64,000 nt of DNA from the NCBI GenBank assembly GCA_016214985.1, contig JACRMM010000025.1, forward strand, positions 113,501-177,500, in the 5' to 3' direction. The notes below the pieces were generated by a model. That model was not told the DNA's origin. It did no database searches and was given only the letters and a program-made list of their open reading frames with translations. Made by a program: the position numbers and the translations under genes. Every line of letters begins with the position of its first letter. Within the stretch, counting starts at the first letter, position 1. Below, one piece after another: positions 34,890 through 44,230 of this stretch. Source of the DNA: Deltaproteobacteria bacterium. GTDB taxonomy: Bacteria > Desulfobacterota > Deferrisomatia > Deferrisomatales > JACRMM01.

Positions 34890-36790
34890 ACCCGCTCGCG
34901 AGCCCCGGTGCCGGCCGGAAGCTCCTGGCCATGGGCAACGAGGCGCTGGCCCGGGGCGCCCTGGAGGCGGGCCTGGGCTACTTTACCACCTACCCGGGCA
35001 CGCCCGCCTCGGAGGTGGGGGTTGTGCTCCAGGAGCTGAGGGCCGACTTCCCGGGCCTCTACGCCGAGATCAGCGTCAACGAACACGTGGCCGCGCTGGC
35101 GGCGCTCGGCGCGTCGTGGACCGGCGTGCGCGCGCTCGTGACCATGAAGCACGTCGGGATGAACGTGGCCGCTGAAGCGCTGCACTTCGCCGCCTACACC
35201 GGGGTCAAGGGCGGGCTCGTCGTCGTCGTCGGCTCCGACCCCGGTGCGGGCAGCTCCACGAGCGAGCAGGACGACCGGTGGTACAGCCTTCACACACATC
35301 TGCCGATCCTGGAGCCGTCCGACATCCAAGAGGCCAAGGAGATGACCCGAAGGGCCTTCGACCTCTCGGAGGCCTTCGACCTTCCCGTCGTGATCAACGC
35401 CCCCTCAAAGCTGTGTCACAATATCGGAGACCTGGCCCTTGGCGCGCTTCCAATCGCTCCGAGGTACCGGGGGAACTTCGAGCGAAACCCCGAACGCTAC
35501 CTGAACCTCTTCGACATGGCGGCCCGAAACCACGGCCGTGCCCTGGCCAACATCGACCGCCTCCGCGCCGAAGCGGGGGGCCAGGGCTTCGACCGTTTAC
35601 TCCCGGGCCCGGGCCGAACGGGGATCCTCACGTCGGGCCTCCACTACGGCTACGTCCTGGAGGCCCTGGAGATCCTTGGTGTGCCCGACGTCCCGGTGCT
35701 CAAGATCGGGATGAGCTATCCGCTCGACCCGGCGGCGATCGCCTCCTTCGTCGCGTCCGTCGACCGGGTGGTCGTGGTCGAGGAGCTCGAAGGTTTTCTG
35801 GAGCTCCAGGCCAAGCACCTGGCCTACGACGCGGGGCTTCGCACCCCGATCACCGGCAAGGAGCTCTTTCCCGCCTGGGGCGAGCTCACTGCCGACGGTG
35901 TGCTCGACGGCCTGGCCGAGGTCTTCGGTGCCGCTGTCCCGGACGCCCGGGGCCTCGGGCAGCGGGTCCTCGCGGCCCACGCCGCCGAGGTGCCGCCCCG
36001 ACAGGGGGCGTTCTGCCCGGGCTGCCCCCACCGGGGCACGGCCTATGCGCTGCTGCGGGCCGCGGGCCGAGACGTCGTGTACGCCGGGGACATCGGGTGC
36101 TACACCCTGTCGGTGCTGCCGCCCTTTCGGGTCTCGGACTTTGTCACCTGCATGAACTGCGGCACCGGGAGCGGCCAGGGAATCGCCCGGGTGGACGGCA
36201 CTCCGGTCGTCGCGCTCGTGGGGGACTCGACGTTCTTCCACTCGGGCGTCGCCTCGCTGCTCAACGCCGTGCAGAACGGTGCGGACCTCCTGCTGCTCGT
36301 CCTCGACAACCGCTGGGTCGCCATGACCGGCCACCAGCCGAGCCCCACCACGGACGTGCTCGTGGACGGCACGAGGCGCGCCGCCGTGGACCTGATGGGC
36401 TTCCTCAAGGCCCTGGGGGTCCGCTGGGTGCGAAGGGGCGACCCCTTCAGCCCCGGAACCCTGGAGAACCTGATCCGCGACGGCCTGAAGGAGCGCGGCG
36501 TGCGCGTGATCGTGGTTGAGGGGGAGTGCGCGCTCCAGTCCGAGCGGCGCCAGAAGCGCGGCCCTCCCGCGTTCGAGGAGTATGTGGACCTGGACCCCGA
36601 GCGGTGCCAGCGCTGCCACCGCTGCTACCGGGAGCTGGCCTGCCCGGCGATCCGCGAGACGGTTGGCCCGGCCGGCGAACCGGTCTACGCCATCGATGAC
36701 GCCCTCTGCCAGCGCTGCGGCGTCTGCGAGGCGCTGTGCCCCAACTCGGCGATCACCCGGACCCGCGTCGTGCGCCGGAGGGCCGCATGA
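34886..36790 (+). CDS. iorA: Indolepyruvate:ferredoxin oxidoreductase alpha subunit, copy 1
   Basis: The product has 634 residues. The N-terminal pyrimidine-binding part begins LLAMGNEALARGALEAG with FTTYPGTPASE. The thiamine diphosphate domain has CPGCPHRGTAYAL and GDIGCYTL, and the metal site is VGDSTFFHSG. The C-terminus holds two [4Fe-4S] sites, CQRCHRCYRELACP and CQRCGVCEALCP. It decarboxylates arylpyruvates from aromatic amino acids to aryl-acetyl-CoA, reducing ferredoxin. GTG start. A second copy is at 50584-52428. Confidence 0.93.
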   Translation: MNPLASPGAGRKLLAMGNEALARGALEAGLGYFTTYPGTPASEVGVVLQELRADFPGLYAEISVNEHVAALAALGASWTGVRALVTMKHVGMNVAAEALHFAAYTGVKGGLVVVVGSDPGAGSSTSEQDDRWYSLHTHLPILEPSDIQEAKEMTRRAFDLSEAFDLPVVINAPSKLCHNIGDLALGALPIAPRYRGNFERNPERYLNLFDMAARNHGRALANIDRLRAEAGGQGFDRLLPGPGRTGILTSGLHYGYVLEALEILGVPDVPVLKIGMSYPLDPAAIASFVASVDRVVVVEELEGFLELQAKHLAYDAGLRTPITGKELFPAWGELTADGVLDGLAEVFGAAVPDARGLGQRVLAAHAAEVPPRQGAFCPGCPHRGTAYALLRAAGRDVVYAGDIGCYTLSVLPPFRVSDFVTCMNCGTGSGQGIARVDGTPVVALVGDSTFFHSGVASLLNAVQNGADLLLLVLDNRWVAMTGHQPSPTTDVLVDGTRRAAVDLMGFLKALGVRWVRRGDPFSPGTLENLIRDGLKERGVRVIVVEGECALQSERRQKRGPPAFEEYVDLDPERCQRCHRCYRELACPAIRETVGPAGEPVYAIDDALCQRCGVCEALCPNSAITRTRVVRRRAA

Positions 36791-37410
36791 GGCGCTACGA
36801 CGTGCTCCTCGCGGGCATCGGCGGCCAGGGGGTGATCACCCTCGGCACGCTCCTGAAGCTCGCGGCCCTGCGAGAGGGGGTGGACGTGGCGGGCGCCGAG
36901 CGGCGCGGCGGCGCCCAGCGCGAGGGGCCGGTGACCTCCAACGTGCGCTACCGTCTGCTGACCGACGAGGAGCGCGGCGATCCCCGAAAGGCCGCCTTCT
37001 CCGGCGCGATTCCGCGGGGCGGAGCGCACCTGCTCCTCGCCCTGGAGCCCCTCGAGGCCGTGCGCTCGCTCTCGTACGCAAACGCCGAGACCGTGATCGT
37101 CACGGTCGTGACGCCCCGGGTGCCCACGGCCGTCCGCCTGGGAACGGCGGTCTATCCGCCCCTGGAGTCCCTTTGGGACATGCTGCGGGAGGTGACGCCA
37201 CGAGTCTACCCGGTCGACCTCGAGGGCCTCACCCGGCGCGGTTTCGGCGACCTGCGGCGCCTGAACGTCGTGGCCCTGGGCCTAGCGTCCGCCCTCGGCG
37301 ACCTCCCGGTCTCGGCGGAGGCGCTCCTTGACGTCGTGCGGGACCGTCTGCCCGGCTTCGAGGACAACCGCCGCGCCTTCGAGCTCGGCCACGAGGCGGC
37401 GGGTGTCTAG
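36787..37410 (+). CDS. iorB: Indolepyruvate:ferredoxin oxidoreductase beta subunit, copy 1
   Basis: The product has 207 residues and is the gamma-type domain of 2-oxoacid oxidoreductases: VLLAGIGGQGVITLGTLL at the start and AERRGGAQREGPVTSNVRY. It pairs with IorA to bind CoA and complete the reaction. The ATG overlaps the iorA stop (ATGA), and its stop lies inside the next frame. Confidence 0.92.
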   Translation: MRRYDVLLAGIGGQGVITLGTLLKLAALREGVDVAGAERRGGAQREGPVTSNVRYRLLTDEERGDPRKAAFSGAIPRGGAHLLLALEPLEAVRSLSYANAETVIVTVVTPRVPTAVRLGTAVYPPLESLWDMLREVTPRVYPVDLEGLTRRGFGDLRRLNVVALGLASALGDLPVSAEALLDVVRDRLPGFEDNRRAFELGHEAAGV

Positions 37411-37846
37411 CGTCGGCACGGGCGGTGGGCCGGGTCCCGGCTGCCCCTTCTGTGCCCCCGGCTCCGAGCGGGTCCTCTGGAGTGACGTCCGCTCTCGAGT
37501 GCTCCTTGCGGCCGAGCCCGGGTACCCCGGCTTCTGCCGCGTCGTCTGGGGCGCGCACGTCCGGGAGATGACCGATCTCGCCTTAGAGGACCGGGCCCGT
37601 CTCATGGAGGTCGTCTTCGCCGTGGAGGCGGCGCTCCGCGAGGTCCTGTCTCCTTACAAGGTCAACCTGGCCTCCCTCGGCAACCGCGTACCCCATCTCC
37701 ACTGGCACGTGATCCCCCGGTTCGAGGATGACCCCCACTTTCCCGAGGCGGTGTGGGGGACTCGGGTCAGGCAGAACAAGGAGAGCAACTTCGAGAATGA
37801 CGGGCGCTTACTGGAAGCCATTGAACGGCAGCTAAGAAAGGAGTAA
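37403..37846 (+). CDS. HIT-family nucleotide hydrolase/transferase
   Basis: The product has 147 residues from GTG 37403, overlapping iorB by 8 bases. The HIT motif is HLHWHVIPR, preceded by VNLASLGNRVPHLH. An N-terminal CPFC pair (GCPFCAPGSE) resembles zinc-binding HIT proteins. It likely hydrolyses a nucleotide-phosphate bond. Substrate and link to the oxidoreductase are unknown. Confidence 0.85.
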   Translation: MSSVGTGGGPGPGCPFCAPGSERVLWSDVRSRVLLAAEPGYPGFCRVVWGAHVREMTDLALEDRARLMEVVFAVEAALREVLSPYKVNLASLGNRVPHLHWHVIPRFEDDPHFPEAVWGTRVRQNKESNFENDGRLLEAIERQLRKE

Positions 37847-37850
37847 AGGC

Positions 37851-38804
37851 GTGGCCCCTATCCGTCGGCTCCTCGGCCGCACCGGCCTCTCCATCCACCC
37901 GCTGGTCTTCGGGACCCTGCCGATGGGGCCCCTCCAGGCAGGGCTCGCTCCCAGGGAGGGGGGACGGCTGATCCGCCACGCCCTGGAGCGCGGCCTGAAC
38001 CTGATCGACACCGCGGAGCTGTATGGCTCCTACGGCCATATTCGCGCCGGGCTCGAGGGCTTTCGCGGTGAGGTGCTCCTGGCCACCAAGACCCACGCGC
38101 CCACGGCCGCGCTGGCGCGCGCCCACGTGGAGCGGGCCCTTCGGGAACTCGGCGTGGACTGCCTCGATATCGTACACGTCCACGGGGCGCGCCTGACCGA
38201 CCCTTTCGCCGAGAGGGGCGAGGTGTTCGAGGCGCTGCTCGTGCTGAAGGCCGAGGGCAAGGTGCGGTGCGTGGGGGTCTCGGGGCACCGCGTCGCGGCC
38301 ATCCGCCGGGCGGCCGAGCACCCGGACGTGGACGTGATCCACCCGCTGATCAACCGGGAGGGGTTGGGCATCCCGGACGGCGCGGCCGAGGAGATGGCGG
38401 CTGCCATCGCGGCGGCTGGCGCGGCGGGCAAGGGGGTGTACGCCATGAAGGCCCTCGCCGGCGGTAACTTCATCGCTACGGCCCGGGAGAGTCTTCGCTA
38501 CGTGCTCGGGCTGTCCGGCGTCCACGGTGTGGCCGTGGGCATGCTGTCGGAGGCGGAGATCGACGCGAACCTCGGACTCTTCGAGGGCGCGGCCGACGGG
38601 TCGGCGTGGGGAGTTCTGGAGGGCCGCAGCCGGAAGATCCGGGTGATGGAGCTCTTCTGCAAGGGGTGCGGCGCCTGTGCTGAGGCCTGCGCGAGCGACG
38701 CCATCACCGTGGTCGACGGCGTGGCCCGAGTGGACGCTGCGTCCTGCGTCCTGTGCGGCTACTGTGCCGCGGCCTGCCCGGAGTTCATGATCCGGGTGGT
38801 GTGA
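37851..38804 (+). CDS. Aldo/keto reductase with C-terminal ferredoxin domain
   Basis: The product has 317 residues from a GTG. The barrel shows FGTLPMGPLQ, the catalytic region LNLIDTAELYGSYGHI and VHVHGARLTDP. Residues about 260-317 add two [4Fe-4S] motifs, CKGCGACAEAC and CVLCGYCAAACP. The iron-sulfur tail suggests ferredoxin-linked electron transfer, matching the IorAB genes just upstream. It is the last gene of the six-gene run. Confidence 0.88.
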   Translation: MAPIRRLLGRTGLSIHPLVFGTLPMGPLQAGLAPREGGRLIRHALERGLNLIDTAELYGSYGHIRAGLEGFRGEVLLATKTHAPTAALARAHVERALRELGVDCLDIVHVHGARLTDPFAERGEVFEALLVLKAEGKVRCVGVSGHRVAAIRRAAEHPDVDVIHPLINREGLGIPDGAAEEMAAAIAAAGAAGKGVYAMKALAGGNFIATARESLRYVLGLSGVHGVAVGMLSEAEIDANLGLFEGAADGSAWGVLEGRSRKIRVMELFCKGCGACAEACASDAITVVDGVARVDAASCVLCGYCAAACPEFMIRVV

Positions 38805-39081
38805 GGTTCGGCGCCGGCACCGGCGGAGAGTGCGCCTTCGTTCCGCCGAGGTGCCGTCGGGACGCAGGAGTCTGGCTCGCTGCGCCCGGAGGGCGATCGA
38901 GTCAGGAGCAGTCTGCAAAGGGTAGACACGAACTCGGGCCGGAACCGTGCGACCCAGTTTCACGTGCGCTGCTCTTCACCGGGCGGAGAGGCCACCCGCC
39001 TGCGCTTCGGCGATCATCCCGCGGCGTGGCGGGGCACCGGGCCGCTCCGACGGCGCGCCGGTGTCCTTGCAGGGCGCGGCG

Positions 39082-39579
39082 CTACCCGCCGGGCACCAGG
39101 TCCTGGGCCGCGGCGCGGGCGGCTTCCAACTCCGGAGCGAGGTTCCCGGCCGGGGCCGTCCGTTGAGCTGCCCGGCGCACCGCCCCGGTCTCCACGTCGA
39201 CGAGGCGCAGGTCGATGCGCATCTGCCCTCCGTAGACCTGATACCCCCCGAAGACCATCCACCGGGCTCCGGCAAGTCTCCCGAGCCGGAGTCGCGTGCT
39301 CTCGTCGGCGAGCGCCGAGGAGCCGATCCGGAGCTCCTCGAGGACCAGCAGCAGCCGCTGGCGCTCCACGACCTGGAACCCTCGGCTCCGGACCACCTCG
39401 ATCACCGGCCCCGCCAGCACGTCTCCGAGCCCGGCGTCGGACGCCGACCCCTGGGTCAGGTCGTCCAAGTCCCAGACCGCGACCGAACCCCCGGCCGGCG
39501 CTACGACCGGCGGCGCCGGGGCGCAGGCCGGGGCCAAGAGGCACAGGGCCGCGACGAGGCGAAGGGCTTGGCGCCTCAC
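39082..39579 (-). CDS. CsgG-like lipoprotein
   Basis: The product has 165 residues. A signal peptide ends at a lipobox (LLAPAC). VAVWDLDDLT, FQVVERQRLLLVLEELRIG and RLRLGRLAGARWMVFGGYQ match the CsgG/FlgO-type fold used by outer-membrane assembly proteins. The same block recurs in the next gene upstream, so the two are paralogous. Its ATG overlaps that gene's stop. The region 38805-39081 between it and the reductase gene holds no gene I can support. Confidence 0.75.
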   Translation of the reverse strand: MRRQALRLVAALCLLAPACAPAPPVVAPAGGSVAVWDLDDLTQGSASDAGLGDVLAGPVIEVVRSRGFQVVERQRLLLVLEELRIGSSALADESTRLRLGRLAGARWMVFGGYQVYGGQMRIDLRLVDVETGAVRRAAQRTAPAGNLAPELEAARAAAQDLVPGG

Positions 39580-41528
39580 GGAGCCGCCCCCTCCTCGGCC
39601 CTCTCCTGGACCTTGTCGTCCACCCGCAGGGGGCGGTCACCCCGGACCACCTTGGCGTAGGAGAGCTCGGGCTCGACGCGGGTTACCTCGAGCTGCCCCA
39701 CCTCCTTCGGAGCCCCTTTCAGCATCTTCCCCTTGTAGGGAACCGACTCCCCCTCCTCCAGGACGGCGAAGCGGGTTCCCTGCACGACCCCCTGGGCCGA
39801 GCCGAGGTTCAGGAGCGCCTGCGGGCCGTCGATCCTCGCCACGAAGCCCCGCAGCGGATACTGGGTCACGACGGTCCGCAGAATCTCCCGGTTCAGGGCG
39901 AAGAGGTTCTTGTCCAGCGCGCCGGCGGAGTCGACGGTCTGGGTGGAGACCTGGGGGATGGCCGACGTCTCGGTGTCGATCAGGCGCAGGCTCAGCAGCG
40001 ATCCCTGAGCCCCGTGGAGCACGGTTCCGGTACCGATCAGCCGCGCGGCCAGGATTCGGCCGAGCCGGAGCGCGGTTTCGGGGCTCGCGAGCTCCGACGA
40101 ACCTAGGTTCAGCTCCTCCAGGAGCCGCTCCATGAGCGCCCGCTCCACGACCTTCACTCGGCCCGAGGTATTCAGCCGATCCGTGAGCTGCGCGAGGAAC
40201 ACGGCCGAAAAGCCGTCGCGCTCGGCGAGCCCGCCCTTCTCCTGGACGTCGAGGAAGGTGAGGATCATGGGGCCCGAGGTCCAGGCATCCTCGGTTCGGG
40301 GCGGCGCCTCCTTCTGGCTACGGTACCGGGCGGCCAGGTCGCGGACGAGTTGATCCATTCGTTTGCTTCGGTCCGCGTCCCGCTGGAGGTCGACCATCTC
40401 CTGCGCCTTGCGCGCCAGGACGCCGGCGAAGGCGTCGCCGCCGTCCACGGCGAGGGCCTGGCGGTAGGACTCCAGGGCCTTGTCCCACTGCCCCTGCTTC
40501 TCGTAGGAGACGCCCTTGTTGGTCGTGCCCTCCACGTAGTAGGGGTCCACCTGGACCGCCTCGTCGTAGAGCGCGCGCGCCTTCTGGTACTCCCCCCGGT
40601 TCGCATAGAGCCGCCCGAGCTGGTTGAAGCGCAGGGCGTCCTGGTAGGGCTCGGCGTCCTTGGCCTCGGTGGCCTTCCGATACTCCTCTTCCGCCTCCTT
40701 CTTCTGGTTTCGGGCATAGAGGACGTCGGCCTTGATCACCCGGGCGTAGGCGCGCTCCGGGGCCTTCTGCTCCACCTCCGAGGCGAGCGCGAGCGCCTGA
40801 TCCGCCTCGCCGCGGCTGGCGTGCACGGCCGCGAGCCCCTCCTTGCCCAGGACCTCTCCTTCGCCACCCCCCTTCGCGAGGGCCGCGAAGACCTCTTGGG
40901 CTTGTTTGGGCTTCTTCTCCTTGAGCGCCGCGTACCCCTGCACCGCTCGCGCCTTGGCGTTCTTGGGGTCCCGCTTCGCGACCTCCGCGCCGAGCGCTCC
41001 GGCCACCTGGGGGGAGCGCTGCTGGAGCTTTCGCTCGGCGACCCGCAGGAGCATCGCCTCGGTGGTCTTGCCCCCTCCCTGGAAGCGGTCGAGCAGGGTG
41101 AGCCCTGGTCCGACCAGACACACCGTGGGCAGCACGACGCGCGCCTGGTATTGGTCGCTCACCGCACCGGAGTCGAGCAGGAGCGGAAACGTGAGGCCGG
41201 CGCTCTTGGCGAACGCCGCGACCCGGTCCTTCGGAGAGAGAGTGATGGCCCAGACGGCCAGGTCGGTGTCTTTGAACTGCTTGGCCGTCTGCCCGAGCGC
41301 CAGGAGCCCCTCCTGGCTCGGCCGCGAGTCCACGTCGAAAAAGTAGAGGATGAGGAGAGGCCGGTCCTTTGCCTTGTTGAGATCGAAGGTTTGGCCCCTG
41401 GTGTCGTTGAGCGTGAAGGGTGGAGCGGGCTTCTTTGGCCCTGCCCCGGCAGCCGGGGCGGTTGCCCCCAGGGCGAAGGCCAGCGGCGTGATCCAGAGCG
41501 CAAGGGTTCGCAGGGTGTCGAGCCTCAC
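39576..41528 (-). CDS. Redoxin-like, TPR and CsgG-like fusion protein
   Basis: The product has 650 residues, with a GTG start after GGAGGACTCCT. A signal peptide covers about 1-28. Residues 30-170 resemble an AhpC/TlpA thioredoxin fold, but the Cys pair is replaced (YFFDVDSRPSQ), so it should be redox-inactive. Residues 180-400 are TPR-like (YQKARALYDEAVQVDPYYVEG). Residues 415-560 are CsgG-like (VVERALMERLLEELNLG). It is exported. The three-part fusion suggests an envelope scaffold. Confidence 0.75.
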   Translation of the reverse strand: MRLDTLRTLALWITPLAFALGATAPAAGAGPKKPAPPFTLNDTRGQTFDLNKAKDRPLLILYFFDVDSRPSQEGLLALGQTAKQFKDTDLAVWAITLSPKDRVAAFAKSAGLTFPLLLDSGAVSDQYQARVVLPTVCLVGPGLTLLDRFQGGGKTTEAMLLRVAERKLQQRSPQVAGALGAEVAKRDPKNAKARAVQGYAALKEKKPKQAQEVFAALAKGGGEGEVLGKEGLAAVHASRGEADQALALASEVEQKAPERAYARVIKADVLYARNQKKEAEEEYRKATEAKDAEPYQDALRFNQLGRLYANRGEYQKARALYDEAVQVDPYYVEGTTNKGVSYEKQGQWDKALESYRQALAVDGGDAFAGVLARKAQEMVDLQRDADRSKRMDQLVRDLAARYRSQKEAPPRTEDAWTSGPMILTFLDVQEKGGLAERDGFSAVFLAQLTDRLNTSGRVKVVERALMERLLEELNLGSSELASPETALRLGRILAARLIGTGTVLHGAQGSLLSLRLIDTETSAIPQVSTQTVDSAGALDKNLFALNREILRTVVTQYPLRGFVARIDGPQALLNLGSAQGVVQGTRFAVLEEGESVPYKGKMLKGAPKEVGQLEVTRVEPELSYAKVVRGDRPLRVDDKVQERAEEGAAP

Positions 41529-41552
41529 AGGAGTCCTCCTTTCAACCTCTTC

Positions 41553-42740
41553 CTACCGGTTTGCGCCCGAGGGTTCGAGCTCGACCGCGAGCGGGGTTGG
41601 AGACCCCTCCCCTACGATCACCTGGGCCTCCCAGTCGTTGTAGCCGACCAGCGTCACCCGAACCTCGTGCTTGCCGGCCGCGAGCGTCAGCGCCGCCGGC
41701 GCCTTTCCGCGAAACGACCCGTCGACGAAGAGCTGCGCGCCCGGCGGGGCCGACTCGATGTTCAACCCTCCGGTGGCGATCACCGGTGCGGGTCTGCCTG
41801 TCGTGGGAGCGGGTGAACGGGTCCAGTATACCCCTCCGGCCACGGCCAGGAGAGCCAGTGCGCCGCCTGCCGCGGCCAAGGCCCCCCATCGTCGCTCCTG
41901 AGGCGGAGCTTCCGGAGCTGGTCCGCTCTCGGGGACCGCGAAACACGCGCCGAGCGCCTCGGCCAGGGCTCCGGCCGTGGCGAAGCGCTCTTCGGGCCGC
42001 TTCGCCAGGCAGGTCAGGATGATCCGCTCGAGCGCCTTCGGGACGTCGGGGTTGGCGGCCGTGGGCGGCACTGGATCCACGTTGCCGATGGCGTGGAAGA
42101 CCGCGGTCAGGGTGTCGGCGGCGAAGGGCTTCGCGCCGGTGGCCAGCTCGTAGAGGATGATCCCCAGGGAGAAGACGTCGGAACGGCCGTCCACGGGGTG
42201 CCCGGTCACCTGCTCCGGCGACATGTAGCTGGGGGTGCCGAGGATCTCGCCGGCCCGGGTGCCGTCGTCCTGGGAAAGGTCGTCGATGTGGGCGATGCCG
42301 AAGTCGGTGATCTTGACCCGGCCGTCGGAGCGCAGAAGGATGTTGCCGGGCTTGACGTCCCGGTGGACGATCCCCTTGCGGTGGGCGTCGTCGAGGGCCT
42401 CGGCCACCGCGGCGCCCAGGCGCGCCACCTCGGGAAGGGGAAGGCGCTCCCGCTTCATCCGCGTGCTCAGCGCCTCGCCGTCCACGAACTCCATGGCGAT
42501 GTAGACCGAGTCGCCCTCCCGGTCCACGTTGTAGACCCGAACGGTGTTGGGGTGCTCCAGACGGCCGAGTGCCTTGGCCTCCGCCAGGAAGCGCCGGGCC
42601 AGGCTCTCGTCGGCGAGGCGGTCCTCTCGGAGGACCTTGAGGGCCAGCACGAGGTCCAGATTGGGGTCATGGGCCTTGTAGACCACGCCCATGGCCCCTC
42701 GCCCGATCTCCTCCAGGATTTCGTACCGGCCCAGGTTCAC
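41553..42740 (-). CDS. Membrane Ser/Thr protein kinase with PEGA domain
   Basis: The product has 395 residues and a GTG start. The Hanks-type kinase shows GRGAMGVVYKA, ALKVL, IVHRDVKPGN and ITDFGIAH, all intact. One membrane helix (LAAAGGALALLAVAGGVYW, about 290-310) is followed by a periplasmic PEGA domain (IESAPPGAQLFVDG). It phosphorylates cytoplasmic targets, perhaps in response to envelope signals. It lies upstream of the CsgG-like fusion on the same strand. Confidence 0.92.
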   Translation of the reverse strand: MNLGRYEILEEIGRGAMGVVYKAHDPNLDLVLALKVLREDRLADESLARRFLAEAKALGRLEHPNTVRVYNVDREGDSVYIAMEFVDGEALSTRMKRERLPLPEVARLGAAVAEALDDAHRKGIVHRDVKPGNILLRSDGRVKITDFGIAHIDDLSQDDGTRAGEILGTPSYMSPEQVTGHPVDGRSDVFSLGIILYELATGAKPFAADTLTAVFHAIGNVDPVPPTAANPDVPKALERIILTCLAKRPEERFATAGALAEALGACFAVPESGPAPEAPPQERRWGALAAAGGALALLAVAGGVYWTRSPAPTTGRPAPVIATGGLNIESAPPGAQLFVDGSFRGKAPAALTLAAGKHEVRVTLVGYNDWEAQVIVGEGSPTPLAVELEPSGANR

Positions 42741-42772
42741 GGTTGCGTTCTCCTCATCGTCGCTTCATGCGG

Positions 42773-43726
42773 TCACCGGTTCTCGAGGAAGCGGAGCAAC
42801 GCCTCCACCGGGATCAGGAAGCCCGCGTCCTCGGTCCCCCTCAGCCGTCCCTTGACCACGCCCGCCAGGTTCCCTCGCGCGTCGAATACGGGGCTCCCGC
42901 TGCCGCCGGGCAGGGTCTCCATCTCCACAGCCCACAGGTGCAGCGGTCCGACCTTGACCATCGGCGGCCGAACCCGGCCGGAGCGGATCGACTCTCCCGT
43001 GCCGGAGGGGCAGCCGATGGAGTACACCGGCTCTCCCTCGGCGAGCACGCCCCGGGCGTTCTTCAGCGATACGCCGGTGGGCGGCGGTTGCTCGAGCTCG
43101 ACGAGTGCCAGGTCGGTCCGGGGATCGCTGCGCACGAGCCGGCCGCGGGCCCGATGGCCGTCTTCCCAGGTCACGGTGACGTCGCTGACTCCGCCTAGAT
43201 CGTGGGCCGTGGTGAGGATCTGGCGGCCTCGGTCGAGGGCGAAGCCGGAGAAGCGGAGTGTCCGGCCCTCCGAGTGGGCCTCGATGCACACCGCGGATGT
43301 CCGCCGCGCCAGCACGGGCCCGGGTACCTCGTCGTCCGCGAGGGGGCGGTCTCGCAGCGCGCCGGCGAGGTAGCGGCCCAGGAGGTCGGAGAGCTCCTTC
43401 TCGCGAGCCGGGTCCGGCGTTCCGCCGGCCCGGACGCAGGTCGCGAGCGGCGAGTTGGGCTGAAGGAGAACCTCGCGTCGCTCGGCTCCCCGGGAGCCGG
43501 AGAGCCGGACCACGCTGCTCTCGGGGGCGTCCTTCGTCACTGCGAACCCAGAGGCCGCGAGCCACCCCTCCACGACCCACTCGGCCTCGGCGAGGGGTAG
43601 GGGCCAGCGCACCGCGCCTCCGGCCGCCGACGCCCGAAGGGAAGAGGCGATCGCGAGGGCCACGAGGCAGGTCCACGCTGCGCGGTGCCGCACCCGCCCA
43701 ATGCCGGAGCTTATAAAGGGCCGCAT
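42773..43726 (-). CDS. Exported trypsin-like serine protease
   Basis: The product has 317 residues. The N-terminal hydrophobic stretch (WTCLVALAIASSLRASA) is a signal peptide or anchor. The triad is visible as LTTAHDL, RTDLALVEL and PGGSGSPVF. It has a chymotrypsin fold as in DegP but no PDZ domain. A later GTG at 43693 gives a tighter signal peptide and lies after a TATAAG element, so it is a real alternative start. The substrate is unknown. The gene is on the same strand as, and just upstream of, the PEGA kinase. Confidence 0.85.
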   Translation of the reverse strand: MRPFISSGIGRVRHRAAWTCLVALAIASSLRASAAGGAVRWPLPLAEAEWVVEGWLAASGFAVTKDAPESSVVRLSGSRGAERREVLLQPNSPLATCVRAGGTPDPAREKELSDLLGRYLAGALRDRPLADDEVPGPVLARRTSAVCIEAHSEGRTLRFSGFALDRGRQILTTAHDLGGVSDVTVTWEDGHRARGRLVRSDPRTDLALVELEQPPPTGVSLKNARGVLAEGEPVYSIGCPSGTGESIRSGRVRPPMVKVGPLHLWAVEMETLPGGSGSPVFDARGNLAGVVKGRLRGTEDAGFLIPVEALLRFLENR

Positions 43727-43786
43727 TCTCAGGTCAGCTTAGCGCCAGCGGGAGGTGGCTGTCCATTTCCGGTGCCGCGTTTGGTG

Positions 43787-44230
43787 CTAATGCTTCTCCT
43801 CCTGCGTCGTCCGGCTCGCCTCATACATCGCGGCGAAGTTGATCGGCTCCAAGAGGAACGGCAGGAACCCGCCATCTACGGCGGCCTGGGAGAGGATCTG
43901 GCGGGTGAAGGGAAAGAGCAGGGTGAGGCAGTCCACGGCAAGGACCCGGGGCAGGTGCTCGGCCGGGACGCCGCTGATTTGGAACGCGCCGGCATGCTCC
44001 ACCTCGGCGATGAAGAGGGTCTTCTCGCCCATGGCGGCCGTGGCCGTGATCGAGAGAGAGGCCTCCCAGTGCTCGTCGTCGAGGCTTCGGTTCGACACGG
44101 AGAGCTTGACCTCGACCTTCGGCTCCTCCTGTTGGAAGTATACCTCGGGGGCGTTGGGGTTCTCAAAGGAGAGGTCCTTCACGTACATCTTTTGGAGCCG
44201 AAACACCGGCTGGCCCTGCGAGTCGGCCAT
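43787..44230 (-). CDS. secB: Protein-export chaperone SecB
   Basis: The product has 147 residues. PVFRLQKMYVKDLSFENPNA and LPFLLEPINFAAMY are SecB hallmarks. It holds preproteins unfolded and delivers them to SecA. An AAAGGA ribosome site precedes the ATG. It is diagnostic for a proteobacteria-like didermic host. Confidence 0.95.
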   Translation of the reverse strand: MADSQGQPVFRLQKMYVKDLSFENPNAPEVYFQQEEPKVEVKLSVSNRSLDDEHWEASLSITATAAMGEKTLFIAEVEHAGAFQISGVPAEHLPRVLAVDCLTLLFPFTRQILSQAAVDGGFLPFLLEPINFAAMYEASRTTQEEKH

